Origin: Chromatiales bacterium
Lineage (GTDB): Bacteria > Pseudomonadota > Gammaproteobacteria > CAMYNG01
Direction: 5' to 3'
Length of the DNA stretch: 6,034 nt
Assembly (NCBI GenBank): GCA_026990045.1
Contig: JALSIK010000035.1
Span: 1-6,034 of the forward strand
Shown here: positions 1-6,034 of the stretch, piece by piece
Numbering within the stretch: the stretch's first letter is position 1
Layout: every line of letters begins with the position of its first letter
Program-made: the position numbers and the translations under genes
The notes under the pieces: model-generated
Told to the model about the DNA's origin: nothing
Seen by the model: the letters and a program-made list of their open reading frames with translations, nothing else
Databases searched by the model: none

Positions 1-1371
<1,371 letters not shown>

Positions 1372-1395
1372 CGGGGACCGGAACAGCCGTCCCCG
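1372..1395 (+). terminator. Hairpin just after the gyrB stop, possible terminator
   Basis: A perfect 7-bp stem, CGGGGAC (1372-1378) with GTCCCCG (1389-1395), closes a 10-base loop starting at the base after the gyrB stop codon region. A second, weaker stem follows, GCTCC (1404-1408) with GGAGC (1415-1419). No T-run follows in the rightward direction, so this is not a classical intrinsic terminator. Its position between two convergent genes, whose stops are only 55 bases apart, suggests a role in ending transcription or protecting the 3' end. Confidence 0.3.
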
Positions 1396-1426
1396 GCTCC
1401 ACGGCTCCGCAGCGGGAGCGGCGCTG

Positions 1427-1897
1427 TCAAAGGGTGGCGAGGATGTTGAGACAGCGGCGCTTGAGTTCCGCCGCCTTGTCCTCGTCGATGACCAGCTCCA
1501 TGAGTTTCTTGCACCGGATCACGGCCTGCTCCAGCCCCTCGCAGGTGTCCGGGGCCTCCTGCAGGATGCGGACGATGCGCCCCGCCTGGTCCCCCAGCAC
1601 CTGCTCCGCCGCCGCGATGAGCCGTTCCTTCACCGGGGCGATGGCGGTGTCCGGGATCCCCACCGGCAACGGTTCGGGTCCGTCCGCCACCGGGGCGATG
1701 AACCCTTCACGCATGAGGCCCTCCAGCACCGCTTCCAGGTCGTCGAATCCCGCCGCCTTGCCGTGCAGCGCCGACAGGTCGGAATGACCGTCCACCAGGA
1801 TGAGCGCCAGCCGCCGGCGTCCCTGCAGGTGGTACTTGCGGCTGGCCAGCTCCTCACGGCCCTTGTCGGTGCGGGCGAATACGATCCCGGGGTTCAC
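1427..1897 (-). CDS. Conserved-type hypothetical protein, 156 aa, possible winged-helix N-terminus
   Basis: Function is not known. The predicted protein has no signal peptide or membrane segment and should be cytoplasmic. The N-terminal 70 residues (TDKGREELASRKYHLQGRRR, then LALILVDGHSDL at 30-41, then an EAVLEGLMREGFI helix-strand at 55-67) resemble, from memory, the start of uncharacterised proteobacterial proteins of about 150 residues in which a K-G-x-E-E motif precedes a basic helix and an LVDG strand. The pattern is compatible with a small winged-helix fold. A proline-rich linker (74-84) leads to a helical C-terminal half (88-156) rich in charged residues, with three cysteines (C119, C129, C149). 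The start is GTG at 1895-1897. It lies 10 bases beyond the stop of the upstream membrane-protein gene and has only a weak ribosome-binding site, so translation may depend on its neighbour. The nearby ATG at 1909-1911 is out of frame. The pairing may mean a shared function, but nothing in the sequence shows what it is. Confidence 0.8.
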   Translation of the reverse strand: MNPGIVFARTDKGREELASRKYHLQGRRRLALILVDGHSDLSALHGKAAGFDDLEAVLEGLMREGFIAPVADGPEPLPVGIPDTAIAPVKERLIAAAEQVLGDQAGRIVRILQEAPDTCEGLEQAVIRCKKLMELVIDEDKAAELKRRCLNILATL

Positions 1898-1907
1898 GGC
1901 GCGCCCG

Positions 1908-2207
1908 TCATTCGCTCAGGATCCGGATGATGCGGCGGATGAGGTTGATGGTCACCACCACGTAGACGGCCCCGAACAGGAAGATGACGGCCACCACCAG
2001 CTGCAGCACCTCCGACGACAACCGGCCCAGGAACGGCATGGCCACGTACCCGGCCGCGAACAGCCCCACCAGGGACACCAGGAAGGTCCAGTTGCGCCCG
2101 ATGATCCCGCCCTGCATCTCGCCCTTGAGGCTCACGGCCATGTACAGGGCGTAGAACATCGCCAGCACCGCCGCGAATTCCACGGCGAACACCACGTTCA
2201 TGCTCAT
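1908..2207 (-). CDS. Small three-helix inner-membrane protein, 99 aa, unknown function
   Basis: I do not recognise the family. The 99 residues contain three hydrophobic stretches: about 5-26 (with a glutamate at position 10 inside it), 41-60 and 66-90. Basic residues follow the last helix (RRIIR, 91-95). By the positive-inside rule the C-terminus and the loop at 27-38 would be cytoplasmic and the N-terminus periplasmic. I chose the ATG at 2205-2207 because a strong GGGAGG ribosome-binding site (2217-2222) lies nine bases upstream. The frame is open further upstream to 2282, but that extension is basic, proline- and glycine-rich and lacks a matching ribosome-binding site. A second in-frame ATG at 2199-2201 is a weaker alternative. 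The gene is the first of a two-gene leftward unit with the 156-residue protein. A fused transport or sensor domain is absent, so it could be a subunit, an anchor or a small integral regulator; this is inference only. Confidence 0.8.
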   Translation of the reverse strand: MSMNVVFAVEFAAVLAMFYALYMAVSLKGEMQGGIIGRNWTFLVSLVGLFAAGYVAMPFLGRLSSEVLQLVVAVIFLFGAVYVVVTINLIRRIIRILSE

Positions 2208-2216
2208 GACACCATG

Positions 2217-2248
2217 CCTCCCGAATCCCCGCCGCCGGGCCGGGATTC
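2217..2248 (-). promoter_or_regulatory. Ribosome-binding site abutting a perfect 7-bp hairpin
   Basis: Read leftward, the arms GAATCCC (2242-2248) and GGGATTC (2223-2229) form a perfect 7-bp stem around a 12-base GC-rich loop. The base after the stem begins GGGAGG (2217-2222), the ribosome-binding site of the 99-residue membrane protein. Such a hairpin directly 5' of the site could stabilise the leader or influence ribosome loading. Read rightward the same hairpin is followed by CTTTTCC, so it could act as a weak terminator in that direction. The ribosome-binding site itself is the firm part of this call. Confidence 0.5.
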
Positions 2249-2340
2249 CTTTTCCGTGGACGGATGGTCGGCCCATGGGCACACGGCCCCCGGCTCTTTG
2301 GAAACCCCGTCGGATTATGATCCCAACGCCATGATTTTTC

Positions 2341-2385
2341 TGTAAGACATTTCTGAAACCGCTGTGGGATGTCGCCTACACGACA
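2341..2385. repeat. Imperfect inverted repeat with nested TGTCG/CGACA hairpin
   Basis: TGTAAGACAT (2341-2350) and ATGTCGCCTACA (2369-2380) are inverted copies, with five and four matching bases either side of a short asymmetric centre, separated by 18 bases. The right arm also forms its own hairpin, TGTCG (2370-2374) with CGACA (2381-2385) around a six-base loop. It lies in the AT-richer part of the divergent region, next to the leftward CATAAT hexamer. Paired TGTA...TACA-type arms are common in regulator binding sites, but I cannot name a regulator. Confidence 0.4.
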
Positions 2386-2447
2386 CCTGCTTCCTCCAGC
2401 ACCGGCCGCCCTGCCCCCGCGGGCGGCCCGGGCCGCGAAACGAGAAC

Positions 2448-2465
2448 CCGTTCGCATGCAAACGG
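2448..2465. promoter_or_regulatory. 18-bp near-perfect palindrome, candidate operator
   Basis: CCGTTCGCATGCAAACGG reads the same on both strands except for one mismatched pair (positions 6 and 13), giving eight of nine matching pairs around a central GCATGC. It lies 118 bases before the GTG start of the DUF3592 gene. The size and symmetry fit a site for a dimeric DNA-binding protein, but no protein is assigned and chance cannot be excluded in GC-rich DNA. Confidence 0.35.
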
Positions 2466-2570
2466 TCCCTTGCCCGCTAGGGTGCCGGCCGGGCCGCGGC
2501 GAAGCCGGCTCCCCGCCGCCGGCGCCAACCCCAAGGGGCGCCCGCGCCGTTATGGATGTGCAAGCAACGA

Positions 2571-2583
2571 GGGAGGACGTCAC
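2571..2583 (+). promoter_or_regulatory. Ribosome-binding site fixing a GTG start
   Basis: GGGAGG at 2571-2576 followed by a seven-base spacer places the start of the DUF3592 gene at the GTG at 2584-2586. No in-frame ATG is nearby downstream before the first membrane helix, and the upstream in-frame ATG at 2470 has no comparable site. Confidence 0.8.
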
Positions 2584-3279
2584 GTGCGTACCGTGAAAAT
2601 CATCAAGTACCTGTTCACGTTCATCGGCCTGGGCATGCTGGGGGGCGCCGCGCTGCTCTACGGCAACACCAGGGACTTTCTCGACACCGCGGCCCGGGCC
2701 GAGGGGGTGGTGGTGGACCTGGTGCAGCGCCGGCCCGGCACCGGATCCCACCGCTACACCTATGCCCCGGTGGTGCGCTACACCACGGCGGCGGGGGAGA
2801 CGGTGGAATTCGTATCGCGCACGTTTTCCACCGCGCCGTCCCACGACCGCGGGGAGCGGGTCACCGTGCTCTACGATCCGGCGCGGCCGCGGGAAGCGAC
2901 CATGACCGGCTGGTTCGAACTGTGGGGCGGGGCCGCCATCGTGGGCGGCATCGGCGCGGCGTTCCTGGCCTTCGGGGTGCTGTTCATGGTGCTGGACCGC
3001 GGCGGGCGCCGGAAACTCCGCGAGACGGGCGTGCCGGTGACCGCCACCATCACCGGGGTGGAGCAGAATACCCTGCTGGAGGTCAACGGCCGCCACCCGT
3101 GGCGCATCACCGCCCGCTGGCGAGACCCGGCCACCGGCACCGAGCACGAATTCCGCAGCGCCAACCTGTGGCAGGATCCATCGCCCCACCTCGACGGCGA
3201 CGCCATCCGGGTCTACGTGGAGCGCGGCAATCCCCGCCGCTACTACATGGACGTCTCCTTCCTGCCGGGCGAGGCCTGA
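2584..3279 (+). CDS. DUF3592-type membrane protein, 231 aa
   Basis: No biochemical role is known for this family. The protein starts with a short basic segment (RTVKIIK) and a first hydrophobic helix at about 8-26. A soluble segment at 35-105 follows with the familiar DUF3592 pattern: AEGVVVDLVQRR, YAPVVRYTTAAGETVEF, then GERVTVLYDPARPREA. A second helix lies at about 112-137. The C-terminal part (147-228) repeats the pattern: GVPVTATITGVEQN, WRITARWRDPATGTEHEFRS, then DGDAIRVYVERGNPRRYYMD. The protein therefore seems to hold one beta-rich domain between the helices and a second after helix two. With two helices both ends face the same side, probably the cytoplasm given the basic residues at 139-146, which would put the first domain in the periplasm. 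GTG start chosen from the strong ribosome-binding site. It is a single-gene unit, convergent with fbp; no functional link to its neighbours is evident. Confidence 0.88.
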   Translation: MRTVKIIKYLFTFIGLGMLGGAALLYGNTRDFLDTAARAEGVVVDLVQRRPGTGSHRYTYAPVVRYTTAAGETVEFVSRTFSTAPSHDRGERVTVLYDPARPREATMTGWFELWGGAAIVGGIGAAFLAFGVLFMVLDRGGRRKLRETGVPVTATITGVEQNTLLEVNGRHPWRITARWRDPATGTEHEFRSANLWQDPSPHLDGDAIRVYVERGNPRRYYMDVSFLPGEA

Positions 3280-3280
3280 G

Positions 3281-3346
3281 GCCGCCTGAAGCCGCCCACC
3301 CGGCGGGGCGGGGCCGGGGCGGCCCTTTTCCGCGCCCTCAGGCGGC
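3281..3346. repeat. 9-bp inverted repeat bracketing the convergent gene ends
   Basis: GCCGCCTGA (3281-3289) is the exact inverted copy of TCAGGCGGC (3338-3346), 48 bases apart, with the GC hairpin described above nested inside. The right arm includes the fbp stop codon and its last two codons. A transcript from either direction could fold the arms together around the inner hairpin, so the whole may work as a bidirectional end structure. Chance is possible because both arms are GC-rich. Confidence 0.35.
3291..3329 (+). terminator. Probable rightward terminator of the DUF3592 gene
   Basis: GCCGCCC (3291-3297) pairs perfectly with GGGCGGC (3317-3323), and the stem is followed by CCTTTT (3324-3329). 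An alternative shorter stem uses GGGCGG at 3306-3311. The T-run is only four bases, so termination may be inefficient. The position, 11 bases past the stop and before the convergent fbp end, is right for a terminator. Confidence 0.45.
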
Positions 3347-4375
3347 GTGGGTGGCGTCGTGCTCGCGGTGGTAGTCCAGCACCCGCTGCACCTCGTTGCG
3401 CGAGCCGAGGATCACGGGCACGCGCTGGTGCAGGCCCTCGGGCTCGAGTTCCAGGATGCGGCTGCGGCCGGTCACCGCCATGCCCCCCGCCTGCTCGACG
3501 ATGAAGCCCATGGGGTTGGCCTCGTACAGCAGGCGCAGCTTGCCGGTCTTGCCCGCGGCCTTCATCTTCTCGTCCAGCGGGTACATGAAGATCCCGCCGC
3601 GGGTGAGGATGCGGTGCACCTCCGCCACCATGGAGGCGATCCAGCGCATGTTGAAGTCCTCGCCCCGCGGGCCCTCGCGCCCGGCCAGGCACTCGTCCAC
3701 GTAGCGGCGCACCGGCGGCTCCCAGAAGCGCATGTTGGAGGCATTGATGGCGAACTCGCGGGTGTCCGCCGGGATGGTCATGTTGGGATGGGTGAGCACG
3801 AACTCGCCGATGTTCTGGTCCAGGGTAAACCCGTTGACCCCGTTGCCGGTGGTGAGCACCATCATGGTGGACGGCCCGTACAGGGCGTAGCCCGCGCACA
3901 CCTGCTCGGTGCCCGGCTGCAGGAAGGCCTCGGCCGAGGGCCGGGTGCGGCATTCGCCCGGGCAGCGCAGGATGGAGAAGATGGTCCCCACGGACACGTT
4001 GACGTCGATGTTGGAAGAACCATCCAGCGGGTCGAAGGTGAGCAGGTACTTGCCCCGCGGATAGCGTTCCGGGATGGGGTAGACGTCCTCCATCTCCTCC
4101 GAGGCCATGGCCGCCAGGTGGCCGGCCCACTCGTTGGAGCGCAGGAACACCTCGTTGGCGATGACGTCCAGCTTCTTCTGGGTCTCGCCCTGCACGTTCT
4201 CGCTCCCGGCCGAGCCCAGCACGCCCACCAGGGCGCCGTGGTTGACGGCATTGGAGATCACCTTGCAGGCGGTGACGATGTCGTTGAGCAGGGAGGTGAA
4301 GTCCCCGGTGGCGCCGTCGATGTGGCGCTGCTCCTCGATGATGAACTGGGTCAGGGTGATGCGGCCGTCTTGCAT
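3338..4375 (-). CDS. fbp: Fructose-1,6-bisphosphatase class I
   Basis: This cytoplasmic enzyme hydrolyses fructose 1,6-bisphosphate to fructose 6-phosphate in gluconeogenesis, and in autotrophs also in the Calvin cycle. The predicted 345 residues are a usual length for the class. Counting from the chosen start: SEEMED metal-site acids at 92-97, the signature FDPLDGSSNIDVN at 114-126 (D115 and D118 as metal ligands), TRGGIFMYP at 258-266, KLRLLYEANPMGF at 279-291 and EQAGG at 294-298, then HQRVPVILGS near the end. All expected catalytic elements are present. I chose the ATG at 4373-4375 because GAGGG (4382-4386) lies six bases upstream; a TTG at 4400-4402 would add nine residues but has no such support. 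It is transcribed alone from its own promoter. No other Calvin-cycle gene is in the window, so an autotrophic role cannot be judged. An inositol monophosphatase-type paralogue is unlikely given the complete class I motifs. Confidence 0.97.
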   Translation of the reverse strand: MQDGRITLTQFIIEEQRHIDGATGDFTSLLNDIVTACKVISNAVNHGALVGVLGSAGSENVQGETQKKLDVIANEVFLRSNEWAGHLAAMASEEMEDVYPIPERYPRGKYLLTFDPLDGSSNIDVNVSVGTIFSILRCPGECRTRPSAEAFLQPGTEQVCAGYALYGPSTMMVLTTGNGVNGFTLDQNIGEFVLTHPNMTIPADTREFAINASNMRFWEPPVRRYVDECLAGREGPRGEDFNMRWIASMVAEVHRILTRGGIFMYPLDEKMKAAGKTGKLRLLYEANPMGFIVEQAGGMAVTGRSRILELEPEGLHQRVPVILGSRNEVQRVLDYHREHDATHAA

Positions 4376-4412
4376 GGCGAGCCCTCGAAAGTCCGGTTGC
4401 AATGGGGCCGCA

Positions 4413-4441
4413 AGTATATCTTTATTTCAGAATATGGTGAA
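4413..4441 (-). promoter_or_regulatory. Sigma-70-type promoter of fbp
   Basis: Reading leftward, a -35 element TTCACC (4436-4441, four of six consensus bases) and a -10 element TATACT (4413-4418, five of six) are separated by exactly 17 bases. They lie in the most AT-rich patch of the window. Transcription would start near 4406, giving a leader of about 30 bases with the GAGGG ribosome-binding site. The -35 begins seven bases past the acyltransferase stop, so fbp can be expressed independently of the upstream pair. Confidence 0.7.
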
Positions 4442-4447
4442 TTGCCG

Positions 4448-5191
4448 TTATTTCCCTTCGCATTGCGCGGGATCGGAAGGCAGCCGCCGCAGCTCCTCCA
4501 CGCTGGCCTCGATCCAGTCCCGGGCCTCGGCCAGGATCTCCTCCGGCGTGCGGCCGGCGGTGGCGATGGGCGGGCCGATGCGCATGCGGATGCAGCCGGG
4601 CCGCTTGAAGAAGGCCCGCCGGGGCCAGAAGTCGCCGGCGTTGTGGGCCACCGGCACCACGGGCGCCCCGCTCTCGGCGGCCAGTACTGCGCCGCCCACC
4701 TTGTAGCGGGTGCGCTGCCCGGGCGCGGTGCGGGTGCCCTCGGGAAACACCACCACCCACAGCCCCTCGGCCAGCCGCGCCCTGCCCTGCGCCACCAGCT
4801 GGCGCACCGCGGCGCGGCCGGTCCCGCGCTTGATGGCGATGGGCCGGACCATGGCCAGGCCCCAGCCGAAGAAGGGCACCCACAGCAGCTCGCGCTTGAG
4901 GACGTAGACCTGGGGCGGGAACACCCGCTGCAGGGCCAGGGTTTCCCACGTGGACTGGTGCTTGCAGAAGACGATGGCCGGCCCCGGGGGGATGTGCTCG
5001 CGGCCTTCCACCGTCCACTTGACGCCGCACAGCCGCTCCAGGGTCCAGAGATTGAAGGCGGCGAAGCCGCCGGCGATGCGGTAGCGCAGGCGGAACGGCA
5101 ACGGGAACGCGGCCACGATGACGGTGGCGAGGACCACCGCCGAGGCCGCCATGCCCAGGGAGAACAGGGCCGAGCGCAGGAACCTGATCAT
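4448..5191 (-). CDS. plsC: 1-acyl-sn-glycerol-3-phosphate acyltransferase (PlsC-type)
   Basis: Members of this family transfer an acyl chain to lysophosphatidic acid to make phosphatidic acid, the phospholipid precursor, at the inner face of the cytoplasmic membrane. The 247 residues begin with a hydrophobic anchor at about 7-30. Block I is KHQSTWE (77-83), where the usual HX4D is HX4E (H78, E83); from memory this variant is normal in the Pseudomonas-like branch next to gmhB. Block II is KRELLWVPFFGW (99-110), block III VVFPEGTRTAPG (147-158) and block IV the VVPVAHN strand (178-184). The start ATG overlaps the gmhB stop as ATGA (5188-5191), so translation is probably coupled; GGAGGA lies about 12 bases upstream. 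The substrate could instead be another lysophospholipid, so the symbol is less certain than the family. Stop is TAA at 4448-4450. Confidence 0.9.
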   Translation of the reverse strand: MIRFLRSALFSLGMAASAVVLATVIVAAFPLPFRLRYRIAGGFAAFNLWTLERLCGVKWTVEGREHIPPGPAIVFCKHQSTWETLALQRVFPPQVYVLKRELLWVPFFGWGLAMVRPIAIKRGTGRAAVRQLVAQGRARLAEGLWVVVFPEGTRTAPGQRTRYKVGGAVLAAESGAPVVPVAHNAGDFWPRRAFFKRPGCIRMRIGPPIATAGRTPEEILAEARDWIEASVEELRRLPSDPAQCEGK

Positions 5192-5748
5192 GGGGCGGCG
5201 GCGTCCTCCGCCAGCAGGGCCTCGGCCGCCGCCGCCAGGTCCCGGTACACCGGCACGCCGTCGAGGCCCTCGCCCCGGGCCAGGGTGCGCCGGCCCTTGC
5301 CGGTCTCCACCAGGATGGGCCGCGCCCCCACGGCGCGCGCCGCCTCCAGGTCGCGCAGGGAGTCGCCCACCACCGGCACGCCGGCCAGGGACACCTGGAA
5401 GCGCCGCCCGATCTCCTCCAGCAGGCCCGGCGCCGGCTTGCGGCAGGCGCAGCCGTCACCGGGGCCGTGGGGACAGAAGAACACCCCGTGCACGCGGCCC
5501 CCCGCCTCCGCCAGCAGCCGGTGGAGCTTGTCGTGGATGCGGGCCAGGGTGGCCAGGTCGTAGTAGCCGCGGGCGATGCCCGACTGGTTGGTGGCCACGG
5601 CCACCTGCCAGCCGGCCTGGTTGAGGCGGGCGATGGCCTCCAGGCTGCCGTCGATGGGCACGAACTCCTCCGGCGACTTGATGTAGTCGTCGGAGTCGTG
5701 GTTGATGACCCCGTCGCGGTCGAGAATGACGAGTCTGGTTTCAGGCAT
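5188..5748 (-). CDS. gmhB: D-glycero-beta-D-manno-heptose 1,7-bisphosphate 7-phosphatase
   Basis: GmhB removes the 7-phosphate from heptose bisphosphate in the cytoplasm, a step towards ADP-heptose for the LPS inner core. The 186 residues form a HAD-superfamily phosphatase: DRDGVIN (D10 nucleophile, D12 acid/base), the second motif TNQSG (53-57), KPAPG with K104, and the acidic motif GDSLRDLEAA (D129, D133). A zinc site is visible as C92, H94, C100 and C102 in CPHGPGDGCACRKP. Its loop is shorter than the one I recall from E. coli GmhB, where about 15 residues rather than 8 separate the first and third ligands. The start ATG at 5746-5748 gives the canonical MPETRLVILDRDG beginning, but no clear ribosome-binding site precedes it. 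It overlaps the acyltransferase gene by four bases. A histidinol-phosphatase role is the main alternative for this fold and is less likely because of the neighbour and zinc motif. Confidence 0.94.
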   Translation of the reverse strand: MPETRLVILDRDGVINHDSDDYIKSPEEFVPIDGSLEAIARLNQAGWQVAVATNQSGIARGYYDLATLARIHDKLHRLLAEAGGRVHGVFFCPHGPGDGCACRKPAPGLLEEIGRRFQVSLAGVPVVGDSLRDLEAARAVGARPILVETGKGRRTLARGEGLDGVPVYRDLAAAAEALLAEDAAAP

Positions 5749-5775
5749 GGTTGGCGTTGGTCATTGAGGTCTCGG

Positions 5776-5798
5776 GGCCCGGGGCGATTGCCCGGGCC
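5776..5798. other. Strong GC hairpin in the gmhB leader
   Basis: GGCCCGGG (5776-5783) pairs perfectly with CCCGGGCC (5791-5798) over a seven-base loop. It sits 27 bases upstream of the gmhB start and has no T-run on the leftward side, so it is not a standard terminator for the upstream gene. It could be a leader structure affecting gmhB translation, or a processing or attenuation element between the two genes. Confidence 0.4.
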
Positions 5799-5846
5799 TC
5801 TTCGGGCGGCCGGGCACCGCCCGCCGGTCACTGACACCATGCGTTG

Positions 5847-5867
5847 CGGGACGAGGCACGAGTCCCG
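5847..5867. other. Second hairpin between the edge gene and gmhB
   Basis: CGGGAC (5847-5852) pairs with GTCCCG (5862-5867) over a nine-base loop, 29 bases past the stop of the rightmost gene. No T-run follows. It may contribute to ending or stabilising the upstream transcript. The surrounding GGGAC/GTCCC-rich text resembles the hairpin after gyrB in base content, which may only reflect high GC. Confidence 0.3.
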
Positions 5868-5895
5868 GCACCCGGCCGCCAGTCCCCGGTCCCCT

Positions 5896-6034
5896 TCAGT
5901 CCCGGAATTCCGACACCCGGATCCGCCCGTCCACCATCTTCGCCTCGCGCTGCATGATTTTCTCCATCTTGTCCCAGAAGGCCCGTTTCAGATCGAAATC
6001 GGCGGAGATGGCGGTGCCCATGAGCAGGATGAAC
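5896..6034 (-). CDS. C-terminal 45 residues of an unrecognised protein (5' end outside window)
   Basis: Read leftward from 6033, the frame is open to a TGA at 5896-5898 and encodes FILLMGTAISADFDLKRAFW, then a charged stretch ending in RIRVSEFRD. The first ten visible residues are hydrophobic, which would fit the end of a membrane helix, followed by a charged amphipathic tail with several methionines and lysines. Codon choice (GC-rich third positions) matches the other genes, which supports a real coding end. In Pseudomonas I recall glyS upstream of gmhB, but this tail does not resemble the GlyS C-terminus. It may be the cytoplasmic tail of a transporter or sensor; that is inference from one hydrophobic stretch only. 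It is 147 bases from gmhB and could be in the same transcript. Confidence 0.6.
   Translation of the reverse strand, partial: FILLMGTAISADFDLKRAFWDKMEKIMQREAKMVDGRIRVSEFRD

Larger units (their letters stand above)
2208..2583. other. Divergent intergenic region, 376 bases, no supported gene
   Basis: This stretch separates the leftward membrane-protein gene from the rightward DUF3592 gene and must carry the promoters of both. The part from about 2290 to 2370 is clearly less GC-rich than the rest. A CATAAT hexamer reads leftward at 2314-2319, one base off the -10 consensus, but the nearest -35-like sequence (TTACAG, 2340-2345) is 20 bases away, so I do not call a promoter. No convincing rightward promoter was found; TATGGA at 2551-2556 is a poor match. 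Small open frames crossing the region have unnatural proline, arginine and alanine composition and no ribosome-binding sites. Inverted repeats within it are listed separately. Confidence 0.6.

Noticed and set aside
1894..1911. ATG at 1909-1911 as the start of the 156-residue protein
   Set aside because: It is out of frame with that protein and reaches a stop after five codons.
2208..2282. A 25-residue N-terminal extension of the small membrane protein
   Set aside because: The extension is basic and proline-rich, and the strong ribosome-binding site at 2217-2222 points to the ATG at 2205-2207.
2470..2583. An earlier ATG start for the DUF3592 gene
   Set aside because: The added residues look non-coding, and GGGAGG with a seven-base spacer supports GTG at 2584.
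1894..3189. A leftward open frame of 431 codons over the intergenic region and the DUF3592 gene
   Set aside because: It is antisense to the well-supported DUF3592 gene and out of frame with the small membrane protein, and its composition is low-complexity.
4376..4402. A TTG start giving fbp nine more residues
   Set aside because: TTG is rare, it has no ribosome-binding site, and the ATG at 4373-4375 has GAGGG six bases upstream. The extra segment also lies in the short leader expected from the promoter.
3347..5563. A very long rightward open frame (738 codons) across fbp, plsC and gmhB
   Set aside because: It lies antisense to three genes with complete family motifs, is extremely rich in G, A, H and P, and matches no protein pattern. 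Long antisense frames are usual in GC-rich DNA.

Overview
This looks like a stretch of chromosome from a GC-rich gammaproteobacterium. By eye, base composition is about two-thirds or more G+C, and third codon positions are dominated by G and C. The evidence is the long Gram-negative form of GyrB, heptose-phosphate metabolism for lipopolysaccharide, and a gyrB / acyltransferase / gmhB arrangement like the origin-proximal region I remember from Pseudomonas. Membership of a halophilic or sulfur-oxidising group such as the Ectothiorhodospiraceae is only a guess.

Layout from left to right. (1) The C-terminal 456 codons of gyrB run rightward and end at 1371. (2) A leftward pair faces gyrB: a 99-residue three-helix membrane protein (1908-2207), then a 156-residue cytoplasmic protein of unknown function (1427-1897), with 10 bases between them. 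(3) A 376-base divergent intergenic region (2208-2583) holds several inverted repeats but no supported gene. (4) A rightward gene (2584-3279) encodes a two-helix membrane protein with two DUF3592-like domains. (5) Convergent to it is fbp, class I fructose-1,6-bisphosphatase (3338-4375, leftward), with a good sigma-70-type promoter in an AT-rich patch. (6) A leftward, translationally coupled pair follows: gmhB (5188-5748) and a PlsC-type acyltransferase (4448-5191), overlapping by ATGA. (7) At the right edge is the last 45 codons of an unrecognised leftward gene (5896 to beyond 6034).

The genes mostly serve ordinary cell functions: DNA supercoiling (GyrB), gluconeogenesis or the Calvin cycle (Fbp), LPS inner-core heptose synthesis (GmhB) and phospholipid synthesis (acyltransferase). 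GmhB and the acyltransferase both feed envelope construction and are clearly co-expressed. The three uncharacterised genes plus fbp sit between gyrB and the gmhB pair, which look like neighbours in the ancestral order. I saw no transposase, CRISPR array, tRNA, rRNA, toxin-antitoxin or defence module. I do not believe the window holds a new multi-gene system. The least explained parts are the small leftward pair at 1427-2207 and the inverted repeats between 2208 and 2583.
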